Assembly: GCA_041481445.1 (NCBI GenBank)
Contig: JBGPBV010000222.1
Coordinates: 1-8,926 of the forward strand
Direction: 5' to 3'
Length of the DNA: 8,926 bases
Source: AA29 sp041481445
Lineage (GTDB): Bacteria; Acidobacteriota; Vicinamibacteria; Fen-336
Numbering within the stretch: the stretch's first letter is position 1; each line of letters opens with the position of its first letter. The notes beneath the pieces are model-generated. The model ran no database searches. It saw only the letters and a list, made by a program, of their open reading frames with translations, and was not told where the DNA came from. This document shows positions 1 through 5,335 of this stretch, piece by piece. The translations under genes were made by a program, and so were the position numbers.

Positions 1-373
1 ACTTCTGGAAGGACGCAAAGATGACCGGGTTGCCCTCCGGGTCGCGCACCCCGACCTCGCGCGCGCCGTAGGGCGTCGTCCGCTCCTCGAACAGGGTGGG
101 CCGGCCCGTCACCGCGCGCCGGATGGGGGCGAGGTCCTCCACCTCGATGAACAGGGCGGTCCGGTAGCGGTCGGCGGCCAGGGCGGGCACGTCCGCGGCC
201 ACGCTGGCCCGGCTCTGCAGCATCAGCTCGGCCGTCCCCGCGGTGAGGATGACGAACCCGAGCGCCTCCCCGTGCGGGACCTCGGCCTGGCGCGCGAAGC
301 CCAGGCGGTCGCACCAGAAGGGCAGGCTGTCCTCGATGCGCTCGACGATCAGGACCGGCGTGATCTTCTTCAT
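1..373 (-). CDS. VOC-family (glyoxalase/bleomycin-resistance-like) protein, C-terminus cut by window edge
   Basis: Reading from the ATG at 373-371, 124 codons are visible before the window ends. The protein begins MKKITPVLIVERIEDSLPFW, typical of the first beta-alpha element of VOC proteins (substrate-side strand, then a helix ending in YW/FW). Residues 73-80 (ALFIEVED) form the second module's opening strand. The stretch near residues 104-122 has the usual ending: a glutamate (E106) in a strand, then the RDPEGN turn and a final VIFA strand. VOC proteins are small metal-dependent isomerases, dioxygenases or drug-binding proteins of the cytoplasm; the substrate cannot be told here. The start overlaps the stop of the AraC-type gene (ATGA at 373-370) and has no clear Shine-Dalgarno of its own, so translation is probably coupled. 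Only a few C-terminal residues are likely missing. Confidence 0.9.
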   Translation of the reverse strand, partial: MKKITPVLIVERIEDSLPFWCDRLGFARQAEVPHGEALGFVILTAGTAELMLQSRASVAADVPALAADRYRTALFIEVEDLAPIRRAVTGRPTLFEERTTPYGAREVGVRDPEGNPVIFASFQK

Positions 374-1143
374 GGCCCGAGTATCGCCGCGCGCGGGGGG
401 AAGGTCTTGGAAGAATGGAACGTCGGGGGGGCGCCGGCGAGCTCCCGGAAGTCGGCGTTCATGTGCGACTGGTCGTAGTAGCCGGCGTCGAGGGCGACCG
501 CGCTGAGGGGCCCGCGGCCCGGCTCGTCGAGCAGGCGGAGCGCGCGCCGGAGGCGCAGGATCCGCGACAGCATCTTGGGGCCGTACCCGACCTCGGCCTG
601 GAAGAGCCGCGTCAGGTGCTGCCGGGTGATGCCGGCCGCCGCCGCCAGCGATTCCACGGAGACGCCCTCCGGCGCCACCGCGACCTGCGCCACCAGCGCG
701 CCCAGGCGCGGCCTCGGCGCCGGCCACCGCGCCAGCCGGGCCCGCAGCTCCCGCGCGATCGCCGCCACTTCGCCGCCTTTCTCCCGCGCCTCCGCGACCT
801 GCTCGTGGACGCGCGCCCCCTCCGTCCAGACGTCGCCGAGGTCGACGCTTGCGTCGAGGAGGCCGCTCAGGGGGACGCGCAGGAAGGCCCCCGCCCCGCC
901 CGGCCGGAAGCGGACGCCGAGGTAGCGCTCGCGGGGCCGCGAGGGAACCAGGATGGCGCGCGTCATGGGACCCACGACGATCGCGCGCGCGCCGCCCGGA
1001 GCCGCGAAGTCGAAGAGGATGTCCGCGCAGCCGTCGGGGAGGACGCGGTGCGCCTGGCCGCCCGGGGCCGGCTCCGTCCGCGTCCAGATGCACTCGATCC
1101 AGGGCGCGAGAAGGGCGCCCGGCGCATGCTCGCGGTAGATCAT
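370..1143 (-). CDS. AraC-family transcriptional regulator with DUF6597-type N-terminal domain
   Basis: A 257-aa DNA-binding regulator. The N-terminal half carries the pattern of the DUF6597 sensor domain: a Trp-rich start (WIECIW, residues 15-20), VLPDGCADILFDF at 34-46, and GVRFRPGGAGAFL at 76-88. The C-terminal half is an AraC/XylS double helix-turn-helix: the first HTH is around residues 163-184 (SLAAAAGITRQHLTRLF) and the second around 213-235 (LSAVALDAGYYDQSHMNADF), with the conserved GYYDQSHM element. The ATG at 1143 overlaps the stop of the upstream SDR gene as ATGA (1143-1140). It is preceded by GGAG (1152-1149) with a 5-nt spacer, which supports this start. Its own stop overlaps the VOC gene start. 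Pairing of this regulator type with a VOC gene is a common arrangement. The effector is unknown; control of its own operon is an inference. Confidence 0.92.
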   Translation of the reverse strand: MIYREHAPGALLAPWIECIWTRTEPAPGGQAHRVLPDGCADILFDFAAPGGARAIVVGPMTRAILVPSRPRERYLGVRFRPGGAGAFLRVPLSGLLDASVDLGDVWTEGARVHEQVAEAREKGGEVAAIARELRARLARWPAPRPRLGALVAQVAVAPEGVSVESLAAAAGITRQHLTRLFQAEVGYGPKMLSRILRLRRALRLLDEPGRGPLSAVALDAGYYDQSHMNADFRELAGAPPTFHSSKTFPPRAAILGP

Positions 1144-2099
1144 GCCCGCTCCGCCTTCGCCGCCTTCTCGGGCGGCGTCCCCCGGAGGGCGGCCTCCAGC
1201 GCCTCGTCCAGCGGGGTGAGGAATCGGCCGAGCAGCGCCTCCAGCGGCCCGGGATCGCCCGTCTCGTCGCAGAGGAGGACGTCCACGTCTTCCGGCGCCA
1301 TCCCCTCCCCCTCGCGCGCGGCGCGCTCGGCCTCCTCGACCGGCACCGTGCGGACGCGGAAGTCGGCCGGCCGCCGCCGCGCACGCGCCGCCTCCGCCAG
1401 CGCCTCCACGAATTCCCGGAAGCTCACCGCGCGCGGCCCCACGAGCTCGAGCACGCGGTGCGGCCGGCGCCCGGCGGCCGGGCCGGGATGGGCTCCGCTC
1501 ACCGCCGCCACCACCGCCGCCGCCGCGTCGCGCACCGCGACCGGCTGCATCCTGTACGCGCCGTCCCCCACCTGCTCGACCTCGCCCGCGGCCATCTGCC
1601 GGAGCAGCGACGAGATCAGGCCGTCGCGCGGGCCCACGATGTACGACGGCCGGAAGACGAAGGCCTCCAGGCCCGACTCGTACACCGCCGCCTCCGCGCG
1701 CAGCTTCGAGAGGAAGTACCGGTTGGTGGTGCGCGGAGCCACGCCGTAATGGGCCACGCCCAGGCCGCTGAAGTACACGACGCGCGGCACGCCGGCGGCA
1801 CGGGCGGCGGCCACGACGGCGCGCGTGCCCTCCACGTTCACGGCCTCGAAGGTCTGGCCGTGCGTCTCGGAGCCGATCTGGGCCAGGTGCACCACGGCGG
1901 CGCAGCCGGCCAGGGCGGGCGCGAGCGCGTCCGCGGTCAGGCGCTCGACCTTGACCGGGGCGCCGCCGGCGTAGGTGACCGCGCGCGCCGCCTCCTCCGA
2001 TCGCACGATGCCGGCCACGTCCCAGCGCTCCGCGGAGGCCGCGGAGATGACCTGCAGCCCCACGAATCCGTTGGCGCCGGTCACGGCGAGCCGCGGCAC
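1140..2099 (-). CDS. Atypical SDR / NAD(P)-dependent epimerase-like protein (NDUFA9/NmrA-like)
   Basis: A 319-aa protein if started at the GTG at 2099-2097. The reading frame stays open far upstream, but only as a shadow of the preceding gene. This GTG places the Rossmann dinucleotide motif TGANGFVG at residues 7-14, where the family expects it. Further SDR landmarks are HLAQ (71-74), the strand ending VVYFSG with Ser111, and a catalytic-type YxxxK (Y128, K132) in NRYFLSKLRAEA. FRPSYIVGPRDG follows at 149-160, the extended-SDR substrate-loop region. The overall look is of the atypical NAD(P)-binding group related to complex I NDUFA9 and NmrA proteins, often oxidoreductases or binding proteins of unknown substrate. 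It begins 5 nt after the amidohydrolase stop; AGGA at 2106-2103 is a closely spaced ribosome site. Its stop overlaps the AraC-type gene start. The fold call is secure; the reaction is not known. Confidence 0.88.
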   Translation of the reverse strand: MPRLAVTGANGFVGLQVISAASAERWDVAGIVRSEEAARAVTYAGGAPVKVERLTADALAPALAGCAAVVHLAQIGSETHGQTFEAVNVEGTRAVVAAARAAGVPRVVYFSGLGVAHYGVAPRTTNRYFLSKLRAEAAVYESGLEAFVFRPSYIVGPRDGLISSLLRQMAAGEVEQVGDGAYRMQPVAVRDAAAAVVAAVSGAHPGPAAGRRPHRVLELVGPRAVSFREFVEALAEAARARRRPADFRVRTVPVEEAERAAREGEGMAPEDVDVLLCDETGDPGPLEALLGRFLTPLDEALEAALRGTPPEKAAKAERA

Positions 2100-2104
2100 C
2101 CGTC

Positions 2105-3811
2105 CTACCGCGCGGCCGCCGTGGCCCCGCGCGCGCCCGAGCCCTTGAGCGCGCGGCCCGGAGTGGCGCCCGTGTGCTCGCCGTCGCGCAGGACGGGCAC
2201 GCCGTTGACGAGCACGTGCCGCATGCCGACCGCGTATTGATGGGGTTTCTCGTAGGTGGCCTTGTCCGCGATCGTCGCGGGATCGAAGGCCACGACGTCG
2301 GCGAAGGCCCCGACCTTCAGCACGCCGCGATCGGAAAGGCCGAGGTTCGTGGCGGGCAGCGAGGTCAGCCGGCGGACGGCCTCCGGGAGCGGCACCAGCC
2401 TCTCGTCGCGCACGTAATGGCCGAGCCACCGCGCGAAGTTCCCGTACGCGCGCGGATGCGTCGACGACTTCAGGAAGACGCCCTCCGGCGCCATCGACGA
2501 TGCGTCCGACCCGAACGAGACCCAGGGCAGGCGAAGCTGCTTCGTGACGTTGTCTTCCGACATCAGGAAGAAGACGACGCCCACGCGCGTGCGGTCCTGG
2601 GCGATGAGGTCGAGGATGGTGCTCTCGGCGTCGGTGCCGCGGATCTTCATGACCTCGCCGAGCCGCTTGCCCGTGAGCGGCTTGAGGGCCTCGTTCTTGA
2701 ACTCGACCAGCAACAGGCGATCGGGCGAGCCCGCGGCCCGGCACAGGTTCTCCCACCCCACGGCGGGCGCCCGCATCTCCGCGATCATGCGCCCGCGTGT
2801 GGCGGGGTCGGCGATGCGCTTGAAGAGCGCGTCGTAGCCGCCCGCGCGCGACCAGGGCGGGATGCAGGCGTCGAAGCCGGTGGAGCCCGCGGTGTAGGTG
2901 TACATGTCGGCGGTGATCTTCAGGCCCTGCGCGCGCGCGGCCTCGACGCGCGCGATGGCCTCGTCCATCTTGGGCCAGTTCGACTCGCCGGCCGCCTTCA
3001 AGTGATAGATCTCGGCGGGAACCCCGGCCTCCCGCGCGATCCGGACGAGCTCGTCCACGGCCTCCAGCAGCCGGTCGCCCTCGCTGCGGAGATGCGAGAT
3101 GTAGCGCCCGCCGTAGGGCGCGGCCGCCTTGCTGAGCTCGATGAGCTCCTCGGTCGAGGCGTACGTGCCCGGCGCGTAGATGAGCGAGGACCCGATGCCG
3201 AGCGCGCCCGCCTGCATCTCCTGGCGGACCAGGGCCCGCATCTTCTCCAGCTCGTCCGGCGTGGCCTTCCGATCGTCGAGGCCGACGACGTGCTCGCGCA
3301 GCGTGGCGGCCCCGATGTAGGACGCGACGTTGGTCGACACGCCCTTCTTCTCGAGGAAGGCGAGGTACTCCGCGAGAGTGGTCCAGGTGATGTCGTACTT
3401 GACGTCGCCCTGCTGCTCGACCGCGCGGCGCTTCATCTCGTCGGTGAGCGGCCCCATCGAGTTGCCCTCGCCCATGACCTCGAGGGTCACGCCCTGGCGG
3501 ATCTCGCCCTGGGACTTGCCATCCGCGATCAGCGAGTCCGTGGACCAGGACAGCATGTTGATGAAGCCGGGAGCGACGGCCAGGCCCTTGGCGTCGAGGA
3601 CGGTCTTGGCGGTCGCGTTCTTCAGGTCGCCGATGGCCGCGATCCGGTCGCTGCGGATGGCCACATCGGCCGCGCGCCCGGCCGCGCCCGTTCCGTCGTA
3701 GACGGTGCCGCCGCGCAGGATCAGGTCATATGTCTGGGATTGAGCGGAACCGGTACCCACAAGCATGAGGACGACAAGGGCGCCAGGGCCGACGGCGGAT
3801 CGCAGGACCAT
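2105..3811 (-). CDS. Exported amidohydrolase of the D-aminoacylase (N-acyl-D-amino-acid deacylase) family
   Basis: A 568-aa protein. Residues 1-24 look like a signal peptide (hydrophobic ALVVLMLVG, then GSAQSQ), so it probably acts outside the cytoplasm. The mature part opens with the composite beta-sandwich strand DLILRGGTVYDGTG (29-42), then the TIM-barrel start AVAPGF (79-83). It shares with D-aminoacylases SHLRSEGDRLLEAVDE (His240), YHLKAAGES (His270), FGSDAS (Asp436) and the C-terminal run through LPEAVRRLTSLPA and GAFADVVAFDP. Those His and Asp residues correspond to the metal ligands and catalytic Asp of the family. The strand-1 HxH is absent: the segment reads FINMLSWS (83-90), with Leu87 and Trp89 in the His positions. 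The usual zinc-binding Cys in a GNCG turn is also replaced (MGEGNS, 113-118). Start: ATG at 3811 with AGGA 8 nt upstream. First gene of the four-gene operon. Family membership is firm; the true substrate is uncertain. Confidence 0.92.
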   Translation of the reverse strand: MVLRSAVGPGALVVLMLVGTGSAQSQTYDLILRGGTVYDGTGAAGRAADVAIRSDRIAAIGDLKNATAKTVLDAKGLAVAPGFINMLSWSTDSLIADGKSQGEIRQGVTLEVMGEGNSMGPLTDEMKRRAVEQQGDVKYDITWTTLAEYLAFLEKKGVSTNVASYIGAATLREHVVGLDDRKATPDELEKMRALVRQEMQAGALGIGSSLIYAPGTYASTEELIELSKAAAPYGGRYISHLRSEGDRLLEAVDELVRIAREAGVPAEIYHLKAAGESNWPKMDEAIARVEAARAQGLKITADMYTYTAGSTGFDACIPPWSRAGGYDALFKRIADPATRGRMIAEMRAPAVGWENLCRAAGSPDRLLLVEFKNEALKPLTGKRLGEVMKIRGTDAESTILDLIAQDRTRVGVVFFLMSEDNVTKQLRLPWVSFGSDASSMAPEGVFLKSSTHPRAYGNFARWLGHYVRDERLVPLPEAVRRLTSLPATNLGLSDRGVLKVGAFADVVAFDPATIADKATYEKPHQYAVGMRHVLVNGVPVLRDGEHTGATPGRALKGSGARGATAAAR

Positions 3812-3819
3812 GGGCGCGA

Positions 3820-3823
3820 TCCT
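3820..3823 (-). promoter_or_regulatory. Ribosome binding site of the amidohydrolase gene
   Basis: AGGA on the minus strand, 8 nt before the ATG at 3811-3809. It supports that start and therefore the predicted signal peptide. Confidence 0.6.
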
Positions 3824-3852
3824 AACATCGCCGCAGGCGCCGCCCAGGCTGC

Positions 3853-3879
3853 CCCGATAATGCCTCGGGCATTATCGGG
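3853..3879. repeat. Perfect 12-bp-arm palindrome upstream of the amidohydrolase operon
   Basis: CCCGATAATGCC (3853-3864) and GGCATTATCGGG (3868-3879) are exact reverse complements separated by TCG. The element lies 42 bases upstream of the amidohydrolase start codon. Its ATAAT/ATTAT core is unusual in this GC-rich surrounding. No T-run follows on either strand, so it does not look like a standard intrinsic terminator. It could be an operator for a dimeric regulator, a leader-RNA hairpin or part of an interspersed repeat. Confidence 0.85.
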
Positions 3880-3903
3880 CGAGCGAGCGAATGCGAGCGA
3901 GCG
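3879..3903. repeat. Two 11-bp direct repeats (GCGAGCGAGCG) next to the palindrome
   Basis: GCGAGCGAGCG occurs at 3879-3889 and again at 3893-3903, separated by AAT (period 14). The first copy begins on the last base of the palindrome's right arm, so both may belong to one composite element. Within each copy GCGA is itself repeated. Function unknown. Confidence 0.8.
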
Positions 3904-3920
3904 CACCCCGAGGGTATCCC

Positions 3921-3935
3921 GGCACGAGGCGTGCC
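3921..3935. repeat. Small hairpin, 6-bp arms
   Basis: GGCACG and CGTGCC flank an AGG loop. It is one of several short inverted repeats between 3850 and 4000. At this GC content short hairpins arise often by chance, so it matters mainly as part of the cluster. Confidence 0.45.
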
Positions 3936-3966
3936 CCCACAGCCATCTCCTGAGAGCAGCCGACGT

Positions 3967-3994
3967 GCACGACGCGTGACGGGACGCGACGTGC
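3967..3994. repeat. Imperfect hairpin, 11-nt arms with one mismatch
   Basis: GCACGACGCGT (3967-3977) pairs with ACGCGACGTGC (3984-3994) except for one central A:A mismatch, around a 6-nt loop. It is part of the repeat-rich leader region of the amidohydrolase operon. No function can be assigned. Confidence 0.45.
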
Positions 3995-4144
3995 GCGGGC
4001 CGACCTGCCCCCGGGCGCCACAGCAAAAGACGATCGCGGGCCGCTCCGCCGATCGCGCCCTCAATGAGAGACGCCGCGATGGCGTGGCCGCTCCCGTCCT
4101 CGCCAGAGCAGCCGCGCCGTGGCGGCATCCTTTCAAAGCCAGCG

Positions 4145-4159
4145 CGAGGCGGCGCCTCG
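4145..4159 (-). terminator. Weak candidate terminator after the small exported protein gene
   Basis: On the minus strand a 6-bp GC-rich stem (CGAGGC / GCCTCG, loop GCC) lies about 65 nt after the stop at 4223. It is followed at a distance by GGCTTTG, which is not a true U-tract. It may end the 7540-4223 transcript, but the evidence is slight. Confidence 0.2.
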
Positions 4160-4222
4160 GCGCGCGCGTTGCTGCCGACCTGGCCATGCCTGCAACGGGC
4201 GTGACGCGTGCGGCCGAGCGCA

Positions 4223-4579
4223 CTACCAGTCGGGAGGAGCGTCCTCAGGGCGGCGCCCGTTGTCCCCGTGTCGTAGCAGCGCATGGAGCAACCGCCCGTC
4301 CTTAAACTCCAATCGACGGTCGCAGGTTGACTGAAGCCCTGTCCCGACCGCGAGCGTCATGTATCGCTGGTCATCGCTTACGTATTGGCTGATCTTGCTC
4401 GGCGTTCGATCGCCTACGACACGGCGGACGTCGGTCACGCTCATTCCAGGCTGGAGTTGTCCGCGAATCTCGCAAAGAACGAATCGATTGTCCGCCTTGG
4501 CGCCAGTGATCCTGTCGTAGGCGAGCAAGGCGGCGATAAGCCCCAGACCACAAACCGCGATCGCAGCCACCGTCTTCAT
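4223..4579 (-). CDS. Small exported or membrane-anchored protein, weak SmpA/OmlA (BamE-like) pattern
   Basis: A 118-aa protein starting at the ATG at 4579-4577, preceded by GAGGGG with an 8-nt spacer. That ribosome site favours this start over the in-frame ATG 27 nt upstream. Residues 1-20 (MKTVAAIAVCGLGLIAALLA) form one hydrophobic segment, either an uncleaved anchor or a signal peptide. The rest is soluble and contains LQPGMSVTDVRRVVGD, then a strand-rich part and LEFKDGRL. The order GMS-x3-V, a small turn, and F-x-DG-x-L near the end resembles SmpA/OmlA/BamE-type small lipoproteins of the envelope. There is no lipobox in the normal place, and this match is by eye only. The gene has lower GC than its neighbours. 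It sits 2 nt after the stop of the alternative-frame tail of the FG-GAP-like gene, which suggests co-transcription. Confidence 0.72.
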   Translation of the reverse strand: MKTVAAIAVCGLGLIAALLAYDRITGAKADNRFVLCEIRGQLQPGMSVTDVRRVVGDRTPSKISQYVSDDQRYMTLAVGTGLQSTCDRRLEFKDGRLLHALLRHGDNGRRPEDAPPDW

Positions 4580-4581
4580 GT

Positions 4582-4734
4582 TCACGGCCCCTCGCGACGG
4601 CACCATGCCGTCGTGCAGATCTCCTCACAGGACTTCCAGAACATGTATCCGCCCACAATTCCATTCACATCGGCGGCGAAGTCGCCCGCGCCATTCTGGA
4701 TGTCGCCTGAAACCATCTTGACGATGATCCGAGC
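4582..4734 (-). other. Probable true C-terminal tail of the FG-GAP-like gene, in the -1 frame
   Basis: Just after the run GGGG (minus strand, 4737-4734) the -1 frame reads ARIIVKMVSGDIQNGAGDF and continues through NGIVGGYMFWKSCEEIC to a TGA at 4584-4582, 50 residues in all. Its codons have more G/C third positions and a more balanced composition than the frame that continues directly. Its stop lies 2 nt before the next gene's ATG, as expected in a compact operon. One extra G in the G4 run would join it to residue 166 of the upstream protein. The run could reflect a sequencing or assembly slip, or a real inactivating deletion. I recognise no domain in the tail. Confidence 0.55.
4588..4593 (-). 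promoter_or_regulatory. Ribosome binding site of the small exported protein
   Basis: GAGGGG on the minus strand, 8 nt before the ATG at 4579. It fixes the start of the 118-aa protein and lies inside the last codons of the alternative-frame tail of the upstream gene. Confidence 0.65.
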
Positions 4735-5231
4735 CCCTCCAGAGCTGGAGGCATGTTGCCATTCATCGGAAACAGGATCGGGTTGGACTCGAACCGCTGG
4801 CGAAGCGAAATGCACTGGAAATAGCTGTAGTAAGACGTCACCAGGGCGACGTCGCTCCGTCCGTCGCCGTTGATGTCGCCGATGGCCACTGCCTCCGGCC
4901 AGGAGCCGCTGCCGATCGGATAGATGCGGTAGGGCTTGAAGGGCGAGGGGGCGGCGCCGCCCGGGAGGACCGGCAGTTCCCCGGCCGCCCCGGAGAGCGA
5001 CGTCGTCATCCCGGCCGGCGCCGCCGCCGCCGCTCGCGAGCGAATCGAGCCGTCGCGCTCGTCGCGGACGACTCGGAACCACTTGTCGCCGTCCTTCTTG
5101 AGATAGCTCCGCCGAGTACGCGCTCCGCTCTCGTCCCCCGCCTCCGCGGCCTGCCCCGCGAATGACGGGCGGAGGAGCGCGACGGCAGTGAGAGCGATGG
5201 CGGCGCCGCGGCCCAGGGACCGTCTACGCAT
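4665..5231 (-). CDS. Exported FG-GAP/VCBS-like protein, probably frameshifted near its C-terminus
   Basis: The uninterrupted frame gives 188 aa from the ATG at 5231. Residues 1-29 (basic start, hydrophobic AAIALTAVALL, then SFAGQAAEA) look like a signal peptide. A low-complexity Ala/Pro-rich region follows (67-97). Next comes one clear FG-GAP half-repeat, PEAVAIGDINGDGRSDVALVTSYYS (112-136), with a Ca-binding DxNxDGxxD loop. Such repeats normally come in series and build extracellular beta-propellers; here only one is seen. After residue 166 the frame turns Ser/Arg-rich and loses its GC3 bias, while another frame becomes coding-like (see the 4582-4734 entry). The likely product is therefore about 216 aa. 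No Shine-Dalgarno is visible before the ATG. The gene lies 104 nt after the 14-repeat protein. Function is unknown beyond a probable surface or secreted role. Confidence 0.7.
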   Translation of the reverse strand: MRRRSLGRGAAIALTAVALLRPSFAGQAAEAGDESGARTRRSYLKKDGDKWFRVVRDERDGSIRSRAAAAAPAGMTTSLSGAAGELPVLPGGAAPSPFKPYRIYPIGSGSWPEAVAIGDINGDGRSDVALVTSYYSYFQCISLRQRFESNPILFPMNGNMPPALEGLGSSSRWFQATSRMARATSPPM

Positions 5232-5335
5232 TTGGAGCGGTCGTGGTAGAAAAGCTATACACGTCCGGTGCTACGAGCCGCATGAGTCGAACAGCGGGCC
5301 GGTGATCGGGCGCATGCCCGTGTTGGTGGCGATGA
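5232..5335. other. Gap between the two FG-GAP-type genes
   Basis: 104 bases. A short GC hairpin (CGGGC/GCCCG, 5307-5320) lies about 16 nt after the stop of the large repeat protein, without a T-run. On the minus strand TATAGC (about 20-25 nt before the downstream ATG) could be a -10-like box, but no matching -35 is at the right distance. Whether the two genes share a transcript is open. Confidence 0.3.

Larger units (their letters stand above)
3812..4222. other. Intergenic stretch without a convincing gene; contains palindrome, direct repeats and hairpins
   Basis: About 411 bases between the amidohydrolase start and the stop of the small exported protein. Open frames cross it on both strands, but their translations are Arg/Ala/Ser-rich, have no recognisable domain, and look like by-products of high GC. 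The right-hand part (4000-4222) shows only a weak hairpin (CGAGGC/GCCTCG arms, 4145-4159). The left-hand part (3851-3994) is rich in inverted and direct repeats and should contain the promoter of the amidohydrolase operon. I could not point to a convincing -35/-10 pair. Confidence 0.6.

Noticed and set aside
2100..2756. Upstream extension of the SDR frame to an ATG at 2756
   Set aside because: The extension lies entirely within the amidohydrolase gene in another frame. It is Arg/His-rich, and the Rossmann motif begins right after the GTG at 2099.
415..3979. Long plus-strand open frames (for example 415-1749, 849-2240 and 2174-3979)
   Set aside because: They lie antisense to well-supported minus-strand genes. 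Their translations are Arg/Ala/Gly-rich without domains, as expected from the mirror frames of high-GC genes.
3850..4000. Integron attC site or MITE
   Set aside because: No recognisable core sites of the GTTRRRY type flank the hairpins, and there is no target-site duplication or transposase nearby.
3721..4305. Open frames in the gap (3822-4223 and 3721-4284 minus, 3931-4305 plus)
   Set aside because: No domain, no clear ribosome site and biased composition. They cross the palindrome and direct repeats and mutually overlap on both strands.
4734..4740. Programmed ribosomal frameshift at the G4 run
   Set aside because: The site does not match the usual X XXY YYZ slippery heptamer and I see no strong stem just downstream. 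A sequence error or real mutation is simpler.
5307..5320. Terminator after the 14-repeat protein (CGGGC/GCCCG hairpin)
   Set aside because: The stem is only 5 bp with no T-run, which is expected by chance in such GC-rich DNA.
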